Part shown: positions 7,452 to 14,616 of the stretch, piece by piece
Layout: every line of letters starts with the position of its first letter
Position numbering within the stretch: position 1 is the first letter of the stretch
Notes under the pieces: generated by a model
What the model saw: only the letters and a program-made list of their open reading frames with translations
Told to the model about the DNA's origin: nothing
Database searches by the model: none
Program-made: the position numbers and the translations under genes
Source: Caryophanales bacterium UBA4951
GTDB taxonomy: Bacteria; Bacillota_I; Bacilli_A; RFN20; CAG-826
Length of the DNA: 26,539 bases
Assembly (NCBI GenBank): GCA_002397465.1
Contig: DHAP01000046.1
Span: forward strand, 2,110 to 28,648
Direction of reading: 5' to 3'

Positions 7452-8030
7452 ATGAACGAAGATAACGGAAAGCGTTTTTCGAAGTGGGTCAGCGTCCAGG
7501 CTTATAAGCATGACGGCCTTTTGCACCGCGAATGGAGTCCGGCTTATTTGGTCAAGGAGACTGACGAGTTTTGGGCTCTTGGCTCAAGGGCGTCTTTGGT
7601 AAGCGAAAGCGACGGAAGAAGATGGATGACGAAAGAACATGCCATCTTCATCCTTTATAAGCATGAATGGCAGAACATCATCTGCATGATGAAGGACGGG
7701 GGTATCGTCTATTACGTGAACGTCGCCTCGCCGACCATCTTGGATGATGGCTACCTCCGTTACATCGACTATGACCTCGACGTGAAACTCTTCCCCGATG
7801 GGGGAATCAAATGTCTGGACGAGATGGAATTCGACCGTCACGTTTTGACCTATGGCTATCCGCCTGAGCTCACCAAAGCCATCATCAAGAGCTTCAAGCG
7901 AATTCAGAGCAACATGAAAAACAAGACCTTCCCGTATAATGAGTCCGACGTCAAAATCCTCTTCCAAAAGTTTTTGGATGAGAACCGGGCATTCGTCTCT
8001 AGAGTCTCTTCAATAAATCCGAAACAATGA
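7452..8030 (+). CDS. DUF402 nucleoside tri-/diphosphatase family protein
   Basis: A 192-residue protein similar to the DUF402 group that includes Staphylococcus Ntdp and Bacillus YgaC. It should hydrolyse nucleoside tri- and diphosphates in the cytoplasm using divalent metal. The core runs SDGRRWMTKEHAIFILYKHE, then the strand-rich signature YYVNVASPTILDDGYLRYID (87-106) and YDLDVKLFPDGG. Candidate metal and phosphate ligands are Asn90, Asp106, Asp108, Asp110, Asp123 and Glu126, which follow the family pattern. The usual basic entry region (WSPAYLVKE) is near 28-36. The gene has a TATAAT and a leader hairpin but no ribosome site. Its last 32 bases overlap the end of the convergent reductase gene. 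Confidence 0.88.
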   Translation: MNEDNGKRFSKWVSVQAYKHDGLLHREWSPAYLVKETDEFWALGSRASLVSESDGRRWMTKEHAIFILYKHEWQNIICMMKDGGIVYYVNVASPTILDDGYLRYIDYDLDVKLFPDGGIKCLDEMEFDRHVLTYGYPPELTKAIIKSFKRIQSNMKNKTFPYNESDVKILFQKFLDENRAFVSRVSSINPKQ

Positions 8031-8904
8031 CATCGACTTCCTCGAAGCCTGGTTCGATTCGTTTTTTCTTGTTCTCGTAATAGAGGCAGTCCCCGGCCGC
8101 GTAGATTCTCTTGCTGGCTAAATGACGTTCATCCGCGAGGACCCCAAAGCCCTTGTCGGTGAGTTTCAAGAAGAAGGTGGACGGGGATGGGACCTGGCCA
8201 TAGTTGACCAAAACATAATCGACATCGAGGTTTTTCAAAGTCTCATCGGTGACGTTTTTGATGGTGATTTCCTTGCAAAAACCGTCTTTTTCCGTTAATG
8301 AATAAGGAATGTATGGGAGATAAATATCCAGCTTGCAGCCTTTGATGGTATCGGGGTTTCCTCTCCATTCGGTGCGGCGGTGGATGAGGGATACGTGATC
8401 GGAGATCTTGGATATCTCCTTGGCCCAGTCTAGTGCGGAGTCCCCGCCTCCGAAGATGGCGACCCTCTTGCCTTTGAGAATTGAGAAGTCCTTTATCGAG
8501 TAAAGGATGTTTGAGCATTTTTCCTCATTCTCCAAGCCCATGGTACGCGGCTTATGGAAGCCTAAGCCAGTCGCGAGTATCAGATAGTCCGCTTTGATGG
8601 TTTCGTCGTTGAAGGATAGATAAACCCCATCGTCTTTTTCTTCTAAGGATTTGATGGGTGAGAGGTTGGACAAGTTACTTTCGTCGAGCCTTGAAAGAAG
8701 GCCTTCGATGATCTTCTTGCTGGGTCCGGCTGGGAAGCATGAGACATCCACGACTTCCTTCTCGGGATATAGCGAGAGTGGTTGGCCGCCATAGTTTTCC
8801 TCGGCCTCGAAAAGATGGTAGACGACATGCTCCTTCTCCAAAAGGGAGGCCGCATAGAGGCCAATCGGCCCGCCGCCAATGACGGCAACTTGGTAATTCC
8901 GCAT
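7999..8904 (-). CDS. FAD/NAD(P)-dependent oxidoreductase, YumC/ferredoxin-NADP reductase type 2-like
   Basis: A 301-residue two-dinucleotide flavoprotein. The FAD-binding motif GGGPIG is at 10-15, followed by GGQPLSLYPEKEVVDVSCFP at 39-58. That segment is characteristic of type 2 ferredoxin (flavodoxin)-NADP reductases such as Bacillus YumC rather than thioredoxin reductase. No redox CxxC is present, which excludes thioredoxin reductase. The second Rossmann motif FGGGDSALDW is at 151-160, and HRRTEWRG (175-182) fits NADPH binding. The C-terminal FAD contact is YAAGD. It likely shuttles electrons between NADPH and ferredoxin or flavodoxin. The length is slightly below the usual 330. It has no ribosome site; TAATAT or TATACT lies only 4-7 bases before the ATG. 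It is divergent from tsaE. Confidence 0.85.
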   Translation of the reverse strand: MRNYQVAVIGGGPIGLYAASLLEKEHVVYHLFEAEENYGGQPLSLYPEKEVVDVSCFPAGPSKKIIEGLLSRLDESNLSNLSPIKSLEEKDDGVYLSFNDETIKADYLILATGLGFHKPRTMGLENEEKCSNILYSIKDFSILKGKRVAIFGGGDSALDWAKEISKISDHVSLIHRRTEWRGNPDTIKGCKLDIYLPYIPYSLTEKDGFCKEITIKNVTDETLKNLDVDYVLVNYGQVPSPSTFFLKLTDKGFGVLADERHLASKRIYAAGDCLYYENKKKRIEPGFEEVDVIVSDLLKRL

Positions 8905-8930
8905 AACTAGTATATTAGCATAAGTCGGCT

Positions 8931-8957
8931 TATAATTTCTTCCGGCTCATAGAGCCG
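8931..8957 (+). promoter_or_regulatory. -10 box and leader hairpin of the tsaE operon
   Basis: TATAAT is at 8931-8936. The predicted start of transcription, about 8943, coincides with the first base of CGGCTC-ATA-GAGCCG (8943-8957), a perfect 6-base stem with a 3-base loop. The ATG at 8963 follows five bases later. No ribosome-binding site and no good -35 box are visible. Confidence 0.5.
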
Positions 8958-8962
8958 TGCAT

Positions 8963-9424
8963 ATGGAATATTCATTTATCTCTACTAAACGTGAGCTCAC
9001 CGTGCGTCTTGGCGAGTTCATCGCCCCTAAATTCGTAGCGGGCGACGTCGTCCTTCTCGAAGGCGATTTAGGCGCGGGCAAAACCACCTTGGTCGGTGGT
9101 GTCGCCAAGGCTTTGAAGGTTGACGATGACGTCATCTCCCCGACTTTCAACATCATGAAATGCTACTTCAACGGCACTTTGCCTCTTTACCACATCGATG
9201 CCTACCGTCTCGAGAACCAGAACATCGAATTGGGCCTCGACGAATACATCGAGGGCAATGGCGTCTGTTTCATCGAGTGGCCCCAATACATCAAGCCTTT
9301 GATACCTGATGAGAGGATGTCGATCAAGCTGGTCAACATCGGCGGCGATCAAAGAAAGATCACCCTTTCGAGCGATACGCCCCGTTTCGTGAAGATCATC
9401 AAAGACGTGGAAGGAGAATTCTGA
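8963..9424 (+). CDS. tsaE: tRNA t6A37 biosynthesis ATPase TsaE
   Basis: A 153-residue P-loop protein. The ATG at 8963 is preferred; a GTG two codons earlier overlaps the leader hairpin. TsaE hydrolyses ATP and drives turnover of the TsaB-TsaD complex that makes N6-threonylcarbamoyl-adenosine at position 37 of ANN-decoding tRNAs. The Walker A motif GDLGAGKTTLV lies at about 34-44. It is followed by ISPTFNIMKCY (the conserved SPTF segment) and PLYHIDAYRL (the HxDxYR motif). IEWPQYI near the C-terminal third matches the family's IEW motif. The stop TGA overlaps the ATG of tsaB. Finding all of tsaE, tsaB and tsaD in one operon confirms the assignment. Confidence 0.95.
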   Translation: MEYSFISTKRELTVRLGEFIAPKFVAGDVVLLEGDLGAGKTTLVGGVAKALKVDDDVISPTFNIMKCYFNGTLPLYHIDAYRLENQNIELGLDEYIEGNGVCFIEWPQYIKPLIPDERMSIKLVNIGGDQRKITLSSDTPRFVKIIKDVEGEF

Positions 9425-10020
9425 TGTACAGCGTTCTTATCGATTCAAGCAACACGGACTTGGCGGTGGCCATCTCCAACGATCATACGATCATCGCCAA
9501 GACCCAATATGAGGCTTGGCAGAAACAAAGCGAATATCTGGTCTATGAACTGGACAAACTCCTCAAGGGCAAGAAGCTCACGCGGAAGGATATCTCTTAT
9601 ATAGTGGTGTCCAAGGGACCTGGTTCTTACACTGGCGTCCGCATCGCCTTAAGCGTCGCGAAGGTCATGGCCTTTGCCATTTGTTGCCCCTTATATCTTG
9701 TTTCCTCTTTGGAAGTGGAGAAGGATGAGAGCAAACCTTCGATCTGCCTTATGAACGCCAGAAGCAAAAGAAGCTACATCGGCGTTTATGATGGTGAGAA
9801 GATCCTGATGGAAGATACCATCAAGACCAACGAAGAAGTCCTCTCTTACATCAAGGAACATCCTAGTTACGCTGTTAGGGGCGACGTCAGCTATCTCGAA
9901 CTCAAGAACGAGGGGATGGATGTCCTCTCGAACCTCAATCACGCGGATATCGAAAGGAACCTCTGCAAGGAGCCTTTAGCCGCCAAGCCGGTTTATCTCA
10001 AGGACAACTACCCCGTATGA
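9424..10020 (+). CDS. tsaB: tRNA t6A37 biosynthesis protein TsaB
   Basis: A 198-residue actin/ASKHA-fold paralogue of TsaD without its catalytic metal site. It acts as the dimer partner that stabilises TsaD. It opens with MYSVLIDSSNTDLAVAIS, the usual first strand pair. KGPGSYTGVRIALSVAKVMA (residues 63-82) is the highly conserved TsaB signature. The protein is shorter than the usual 225-235 residues, so its C-terminal region is reduced. GGAG sits 7 bases before the ATG. It overlaps tsaE by one base and rimI by four, which shows tight translational coupling. Confidence 0.94.
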   Translation: MYSVLIDSSNTDLAVAISNDHTIIAKTQYEAWQKQSEYLVYELDKLLKGKKLTRKDISYIVVSKGPGSYTGVRIALSVAKVMAFAICCPLYLVSSLEVEKDESKPSICLMNARSKRSYIGVYDGEKILMEDTIKTNEEVLSYIKEHPSYAVRGDVSYLELKNEGMDVLSNLNHADIERNLCKEPLAAKPVYLKDNYPV

Positions 10021-10463
10021 AGATGTCTCTCCGCAAAATGAAGGAGAGCGACATCATCGCGGTCTCTTCTTTGGAGATGGGGTGCTTAGAGAACCCCTGG
10101 CCCGAGAAGCAGATAGTCTACGAACTCAAAGAAGACCCGGTGGCCCATCTCTATGTGGCCGTCGTCGATAACGAGGTGGTCGGCTACATCGACTTCATGA
10201 TCACCTTCGATTCCGCGAGCGTCTCACGTCTTGCCGTCAATTCCGAGTTCCGGAACAAAGGAATCGGGACGGCCTTGCTCGATAAGATGGTCGAGGTCTG
10301 TCTGAAGCAAAAAGACAGGGTCAGTTGGATCACTTTGGAGGTCAGAGCCTCCAACCTTGAGGCCATCAAACTCTACAAGAAGAACGGATGGGAGCAAGTC
10401 ACCATCAAAAAGAAGTATTACGACAACGAGGAAGACGCGCTCTACCTCGTAAGGAGCATCTAA
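10017..10463 (+). CDS. rimI: GNAT acetyltransferase RimI-like
   Basis: A 148-residue GNAT-fold enzyme that should acetylate a protein N-terminus using acetyl-CoA, by analogy with RimI and ribosomal protein bS18. The N-terminal acceptor strand has LEMGCLENPWPEKQI, with the ENPWP element typical of RimI. The acetyl-CoA pyrophosphate loop is RNKGIGTALLDKM near residues 79-91, matching the R/QxxGxG/A motif. It ends with LEVRASNLEAIKLYKKNGWE, the classic RimI C-terminal block. The start overlaps the stop of tsaB (ATGA); a second ATG two codons later is possible. RimI is commonly encoded between tsaB and tsaD in Gram-positive bacteria, as here. Confidence 0.93.
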   Translation: MKMSLRKMKESDIIAVSSLEMGCLENPWPEKQIVYELKEDPVAHLYVAVVDNEVVGYIDFMITFDSASVSRLAVNSEFRNKGIGTALLDKMVEVCLKQKDRVSWITLEVRASNLEAIKLYKKNGWEQVTIKKKYYDNEEDALYLVRSI

Positions 10464-10464
10464 T

Positions 10465-11478
10465 ATGACGAGAATCTTAGCAATCGAATCCAGCTGCGAT
10501 GAAACCGCGGTCGCCATCAATGAGGACGGCAAACTTTTGGCCAACGTCGTCTCGAGCCAAGTCGCGGTCCATGAGAAATACGGCGGAGTCATGCCGGAGA
10601 TTGCCTCGAGGCTGCACTGCGAGAACATTTCGGTCTGCTTAAAAGAGGCCCTTGAGGAGAGCAAGCTCTCGTTCGAGGACATGGACGCTTTCGCGGTCAC
10701 GAGGGGACCGGGCCTCATCGGCTGTCTCCACGTGGGATTACAGGCCGCCAAGACTTTGGCGATGCTCTATGATAAGCCACTCATCCCAGTCCACCATTTG
10801 GCTGGGCATATTTACGCGAACGAGTATGTGGGACGGTTCAAGTTCCCGCTTCTTTGCGTCGTCGTCAGCGGCGGCAACACCGAACTTGTCATCATGCGCG
10901 GTGACCTCGATTTCGAGATCATCGGCGAGACCAAAGACGATGCGGTCGGCGAATGCTATGACAAGGTGGCCCGAGTGCTCGGGATGCCTTATCCGGGCGG
11001 ACTTCCGATCGATAGGGCTTCTAAACTAGGGCAGCACACCTATGACCTACCAGTCCCGTTGGCCCACAAAGACTCCTATGACTTCTCTTATTCAGGACTC
11101 AAGACCAGCGTCATCAACCTTGCCAATCAGATCAAGATGAAAGGCGAGGAACTCCGGATCAACGACATGGCGAAATCCTTCCAGGACGTCGCGATCGGAA
11201 TGATCCTCGACAAGGCCTGCAAGGCGGCGAGAAACTACCACGTGAAACAAGTGGTTCTTGCCGGTGGCGTCTCCGCGAACAGTTACCTCCGTGAACAGAT
11301 GAAGAACCGTCTGGACGGAACCGGCATCGATCTTATAATCCCACCGTTATGGTGCACGACCGACAATGCCGCGATGATTGCCAAAGTCGCTGAGCATCTA
11401 TACAGAGAGAAAATTTTCGCCCCGCTTACCCTCGGCGTGGACCCCAACTGGAGAATAACAGACTTCAGAAAGTTCTAG
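10465..11478 (+). CDS. tsaD: tRNA t6A37 threonylcarbamoyltransferase TsaD
   Basis: A 337-residue ASKHA-fold metalloprotein of normal length. It transfers the threonylcarbamoyl group from threonylcarbamoyl-AMP to A37 of tRNA. It opens with ILAIESSCDETAVAI. GVMPEIASR (41-49) and RGPGLIGCLHVG (80-91) are family blocks. The metal-binding His pair is His111 and His115 in VHHLAGH. The nucleotide loops VVSGGNTEL and LAGGVSANSYLR follow, and the last metal ligand is the Asp in CTTDNAAMIA. AAGGAG precedes the ATG by 7 bases, and the gene starts one base after rimI ends. A strong terminator follows, closing the operon. The fourth t6A gene, tsaC, is not in this window. Confidence 0.97.
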   Translation: MTRILAIESSCDETAVAINEDGKLLANVVSSQVAVHEKYGGVMPEIASRLHCENISVCLKEALEESKLSFEDMDAFAVTRGPGLIGCLHVGLQAAKTLAMLYDKPLIPVHHLAGHIYANEYVGRFKFPLLCVVVSGGNTELVIMRGDLDFEIIGETKDDAVGECYDKVARVLGMPYPGGLPIDRASKLGQHTYDLPVPLAHKDSYDFSYSGLKTSVINLANQIKMKGEELRINDMAKSFQDVAIGMILDKACKAARNYHVKQVVLAGGVSANSYLREQMKNRLDGTGIDLIIPPLWCTTDNAAMIAKVAEHLYREKIFAPLTLGVDPNWRITDFRKF

Positions 11479-11484
11479 GCCAAC

Positions 11485-11507
11485 AGCCACCTGCGGGTGG
11501 CTTTTTT
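11485..11507 (+). terminator. Intrinsic terminator of the tsaE-tsaB-rimI-tsaD operon
   Basis: AGCCACC (11485-11491) pairs perfectly with GGTGGCT (11496-11502) around a 4-base loop. The run of T residues extends to 11507. It lies 7 bases after the tsaD stop. Confidence 0.92.
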
Positions 11508-11581
11508 GCAACTAGTCTCGTCTTTATTTATGTGACTCCATCACGACTTTATTACTTCAACGGCTATTTCTGTCTATATGG

Positions 11582-11610
11582 TTGCTGGGTGTAATTTCGA
11601 CAGTTATAAT
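11582..11610 (+). promoter_or_regulatory. Promoter-like site before structured non-coding region
   Basis: TTGCTG at 11582-11587 and a perfect TATAAT at 11605-11610 are separated by 17 bases. Transcription would begin near 11617, seven bases before the first hairpin of the candidate RNA. The -35 box matches 3 of 6. Confidence 0.5.
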
Positions 11611-11616
11611 ATGCTT

Positions 11617-11684
11617 GTAATTGAGGTGAGCGCCTTTGACGCCACCTGGGCGGATTTGACCGAAAGGTCGTCTCCGTCTTTTTT
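11617..11684 (+). ncRNA. Candidate small RNA: hairpin plus terminator
   Basis: Hairpin 1: AGGTG (11624-11628) pairs with CACCT (11643-11647), and GCG (11630-11632) with CGC (11640-11642), around a 7-base loop with one bulge. Hairpin 2: GGCGGA (11649-11654) pairs with TCCGTC (11673-11678), and GACC (11658-11661) with GGTC (11666-11669), closed by a GAAA tetraloop and followed by six T residues. Hairpin 2 has the form of an intrinsic terminator. With the promoter upstream this would make an RNA of about 68 bases. No protein frame fits. It matches no RNA family that I recognise. Confidence 0.45.
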
Positions 11685-11701
11685 GACTCTATTACATCAT
11701 T

Positions 11702-11866
11702 GGGTGTTTCATCTTTGTGGTGGCTTTGTTGAAAAGCTCACATTCAAGCCGCCCTCCTTCTGCGATACAAAAAATCCAGATATTATGATGCGCCGATACA
11801 GTGAGATGGTGACACCTGGGAAAGACATCCAAAAAGAGAAAAGGGGAACCTTCGGGTTCATTTTTT
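11702..11866 (+). ncRNA. Candidate structured RNA with closing stem and terminator
   Basis: GGGTGT (11702-11707) pairs with ACACCT (11812-11817), and CATCTT (11710-11715) with GAGATG (11803-11808), making a long-range closing stem over about 115 bases. Inside it, GGTGGCTT (11719-11726) pairs with AAGCCGCC (11746-11753). After the stem, GAACC (11846-11850) and GGTTC (11855-11859) form a hairpin with a TTCG loop, followed by A and six T residues. I see no separate promoter, so it may come from read-through past the first terminator-like hairpin. I do not recognise tmRNA, SRP, RNase P or 6S signatures. Confidence 0.4.
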
Positions 11867-12112
11867 CATCCTTGCGAATAAAAAACATTCATATATTCCC
11901 AAAAAGAATTTGGACTTTCTCCTCTATATGATAAGCGTGCCGCCTACATGTCCTTTCGGTGGATAGAGCCGTTAAAACTCAACTATTTTATTTACAGTTC
12001 CTTTATGTGATTTTGGATGAAAAACTAATTATCAGATAGTTTTATTCCTAGAGCAAATAATGGTGTTACGATATCCCTAACAATCTATATACCTTATATA
12101 AATAAGGAGGTT
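11867..12112 (+). other. AT-rich gap upstream of the hydrolase gene
   Basis: I see no gene here. AAAACTA (12021-12027) and TAGTTTT (12037-12043) form a 7-base perfect inverted repeat with a 9-base loop. CCGCC (11940-11944) and GGTGG (11958-11962) could pair weakly. An AT-rich stretch near 12086-12102 probably holds the -10 box of the hydrolase gene, but no box is clear enough to place. Confidence 0.5.
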
Positions 12113-13036
12113 ATGAACATGTGGAGATTCTACGTTTGGGCTTATCGAAAAGGCGTCACTGAAGGCGACAAACATCGTGACATGGCGATCGAGGATCCTA
12201 AGGGAGTCGCCTCCTTTAAGGACATCCGTTACGCCAAAGGGAAAGGGGACTACCATCTCTTGGATGTCTACCGTCCGATGAAAGAGGGGACTTATCCTCT
12301 CGTCATCATCGTCCATGGCGGCGGCTGGGTCTATGGCGACAAAAAGCTCTATGGCAAATATGCGATGGACATCGCCAGACGTGGCTTCGTCACCATTTGC
12401 TTCAACTATGTCTTGGCCCCTCATGAGTACTTCCCAAAGCAGCTCGAGGAACTCGACGAGGTCTGTGACTTCGCCTCCAAGCACGCGATTGAATATGGCT
12501 ATGAGCCAGGCTATACATTCTTGGCGGGCGATTCCGCCGGGGCTCAGATGGTCGCCCAATATTCGGCCGCTTATTCGAACCCGGAATATGCGAAGCTCTT
12601 CAACTTCCATTTCCCTCTTAAGATCAAAGCCATCGGGTTAAACTGCGGGGTCTATTCCAAGATCGGAGACCCTCTCTTCAAGTTTGACGATACCTCCGAT
12701 AAGCAAATCAAGTTCATGTGCAAAGCCCAAAGCGCCTTGCTCAGAGCCTATAAGGGACACGCGAAAGAGAATGACCCACGCCTGGAGATACTTCCGAATA
12801 TCAACGCGGACTATCCGCCGGCCTATGTCATCACCTCCGAGAAGGACTTCGTCAAATCCGAAGACCCGAAGCTACTCAAACAGCTTGATGAAGTAGGCGC
12901 CAAATACGTCTACAAAGAATACACATCAAAAGAAGGCGACAAACTTCAGCATGTGTTCCATCTTATAATCAACGAGGAACACGCCATATTGGCCAATGAC
13001 GAAGAATGTGCCTTCTTTAGAAAAACGTTAGAATAA
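12113..13036 (+). CDS. Alpha/beta hydrolase, esterase/lipase (HSL/BD-FAE-like)
   Basis: A 307-residue serine hydrolase. The oxyanion-hole motif HGGGWVYGD is at 68-76, and the nucleophile elbow GDSAG is at 139-143 with Ser141. The catalytic acid is probably Asp245 in ITSEKDF, and the base is His280 or His283 in QHVFHL. These features fit the hormone-sensitive-lipase group of carboxylesterases, which act on short acyl esters. There is no signal peptide, so the enzyme is cytoplasmic. The natural substrate cannot be told; acetylated xylo-oligosaccharides are conceivable given the xylan genes nine kilobases away, but nothing here links them. AAGGAGG lies 2-3 bases before the first ATG and 8 before a second ATG two codons later, so either may be used. 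A terminator follows. Confidence 0.88.
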   Translation: MNMWRFYVWAYRKGVTEGDKHRDMAIEDPKGVASFKDIRYAKGKGDYHLLDVYRPMKEGTYPLVIIVHGGGWVYGDKKLYGKYAMDIARRGFVTICFNYVLAPHEYFPKQLEELDEVCDFASKHAIEYGYEPGYTFLAGDSAGAQMVAQYSAAYSNPEYAKLFNFHFPLKIKAIGLNCGVYSKIGDPLFKFDDTSDKQIKFMCKAQSALLRAYKGHAKENDPRLEILPNINADYPPAYVITSEKDFVKSEDPKLLKQLDEVGAKYVYKEYTSKEGDKLQHVFHLIINEEHAILANDEECAFFRKTLE

Positions 13037-13045
13037 TAGCGAAAG

Positions 13046-13073
13046 CGTCCGGGAATAATTTCCCGGGCGTTTT
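13046..13073. terminator. Terminator between the convergent hydrolase and metQ genes
   Basis: CGTCCGGGA (13046-13054) pairs over 9 bases (one G-T) with TCCCGGGCG (13061-13069). Four T residues follow on the plus strand. On the minus strand the flank is weaker, so it mainly serves the hydrolase gene. Confidence 0.85.
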
Positions 13074-13078
13074 CATGA

Positions 13079-13948
13079 TCAGGCGTCGAGGAAGTTGGTG
13101 GTCAAACCGTTTTCGAAATGATAGACGACCGATTCGCCATATGTGGACTCGATGTAAGTCTTCACTCTGGAGTCGCCGCAGGCCTCGACCAAGGCTTTCG
13201 TCTTGTCGCTGTCCTTGTTGGACTCTTTGACGCAGACGATGTTGGCCTTTTCCGAGATAAGGCTTTCGGATGCGTCCTCTCCGAAGACGATCCTTGATGC
13301 ATAGTCATCGCCTAAGCCAGTCATCGCGGTGTTGCCAGGGATGATGCCGAAGTCATAGTCGGCAAGCGATTGGCAAAGCTGGGCTTCTTTGATGCAGGTC
13401 AAACTGCATCCTTCGTAGCCGCTTAAGAAAGTGACGCAGGCGGTCGGATGGGCGGTGTCGAAGTTGGTGAAGTTGCCATCCGCGTCATAGTTTGACGAAT
13501 TGATGGTCAGGACGTTTTTGCTGGCTAATAATGACAAAGCCCTTTCGATGTTGCTGACGTCATCGACGATCTCGATTGAGTCGCCGGCCTTGAGGGTCAG
13601 GTTGCTCTTGTTCGAGGCGTAGAGGCAAAGCTTCTCATAATGGACTTTGCAGGCGGCATAGAGTTTGGTCGAGCCGGTGTACGTCTTGAGATATGGGACG
13701 TGCTGGAAATAGTTGGCGTCATATTCGTCATTCGCGACCGCGTCGTTCTGGAGGGTCCAGTCGAGGGTTGTGACTTCAAGGCTATAGCCTTTCTCTTCAA
13801 GAATAGGCTTGATGCATTCCTTGAGGATTTTCGCGTGCGGGACTTCGCTCGCGGCGATGCTGATGGTGGTGCTGGAGCTGTTGTTGCAGGCTCCAAGCGA
13901 GGCGACTGAGGCTAAGGCGACTAGGCAAAATAACAGGTTCTTTTTCAT
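13079..13948 (-). CDS. metQ: Methionine ABC transporter substrate-binding lipoprotein MetQ (NlpA family)
   Basis: A 289-residue secreted lipoprotein. A basic start, a hydrophobic stretch and lipobox LGAC place the lipidated cysteine at residue 21. The mature protein resembles NlpA/MetQ: ISIAASEVPHAKILK at the start of the domain, then DANYFQHVPYLKTY, the most conserved family region, and YDFGIIPGNTAMTGLG in the second lobe. It should bind methionine outside the membrane and deliver it to MetI-MetN. GGAG lies about 10 bases before the ATG. The ATG overlaps the stop of metI. It is the last gene of the T-box-controlled operon, with a terminator just downstream. A second lipoprotein role (other amino acid) is less likely given the T-box. 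Confidence 0.93.
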   Translation of the reverse strand: MKKNLLFCLVALASVASLGACNNSSSTTISIAASEVPHAKILKECIKPILEEKGYSLEVTTLDWTLQNDAVANDEYDANYFQHVPYLKTYTGSTKLYAACKVHYEKLCLYASNKSNLTLKAGDSIEIVDDVSNIERALSLLASKNVLTINSSNYDADGNFTNFDTAHPTACVTFLSGYEGCSLTCIKEAQLCQSLADYDFGIIPGNTAMTGLGDDYASRIVFGEDASESLISEKANIVCVKESNKDSDKTKALVEACGDSRVKTYIESTYGESVVYHFENGLTTNFLDA

Positions 13949-14616
13949 GCTTTTGCTCTCCTTTTATCTGTTTTTCTTGCGATATAAAGCCCAAGCTCCT
14001 GCAGAAGCTGGACAATAACCACCACGATTAGGATGATGACCCATATGTCGGCTGATGATAAGTAGTCGCCGGCATGGGAATAGTAGTAGGAGAAGGCGCT
14101 CGAGATGAGACCGCCCGCTCCGAAGTCGGAGGCGAATGAGGTGTAGCCGATGACGTTGATGAGGGTGACGGTGAGTCCGGTGATGAGAGATGGCTTAGCC
14201 TCGGCAAGGAGGACTTTTCTCACGATTTGGAAGTCGCTGGCCCCCATGCTCCTGACCGCCTCGATCGAGGTTGAAGGGACTTCTTGCAAAGATTGCTCGA
14301 CGATCCTCGAGACGAAGGGGAATGTCGCGAAGAAGAGAGGTATCAGCATCGTGTACCATTTGCCAGTCCCTCTTCCGACGATGCTTCTCGTCAAGGGCAG
14401 CAAGATGATGATGAGGAGCATGCAGGGGATGCTTCTTAATATGTTGACGATGGCCCCCAAGATGAGGTTGATCCATCGATTCGGATGAACCCCGTTCTTC
14501 GAGGTGACGTTCAGGATGATGCCGACTGGGATGCCGACGACGTAAGCCAAGACGGTGGAGATGAAGGTCATCCCCAAGGTTTCCAAGGTGGCAATGCCTA
14601 AATCAGACCAATTCAT
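13945..14616 (-). CDS. metI: Methionine ABC transporter permease MetI
   Basis: A 223-residue membrane protein with about five helices. It opens MNWSDLGIATLETLGMTFIS, the usual MetI start. The permease EAA-type loop that docks the ATPase is the segment SIEAVRSMGASDFQIVRKV in the middle. ALSO typical are RSIPCMLLIIILLP before it and TLINVIGYTSFASDFGAGG after it. It forms the membrane channel of the methionine importer. AAGGAGG lies about 9 bases upstream of the ATG, inside metN; the start overlaps the metN end by 14 bases and the stop overlaps metQ by 4. Confidence 0.95.
   Translation of the reverse strand: MNWSDLGIATLETLGMTFISTVLAYVVGIPVGIILNVTSKNGVHPNRWINLILGAIVNILRSIPCMLLIIILLPLTRSIVGRGTGKWYTMLIPLFFATFPFVSRIVEQSLQEVPSTSIEAVRSMGASDFQIVRKVLLAEAKPSLITGLTVTLINVIGYTSFASDFGAGGLISSAFSYYYSHAGDYLSSADIWVIILIVVVIVQLLQELGLYIARKTDKRRAKA

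Noticed and set aside
7999..8904. Thioredoxin reductase
   Set aside because: No redox CxxC pair is present, and the GGQPLSLYPEKEVVDV segment is that of YumC-type reductases.
11578..11931. A 117-codon open frame on the plus strand in the non-coding gap
   Set aside because: It has no ribosome site, its composition is unlike the neighbouring proteins, it runs through two terminator-like hairpins and a promoter, and it contains no family features.
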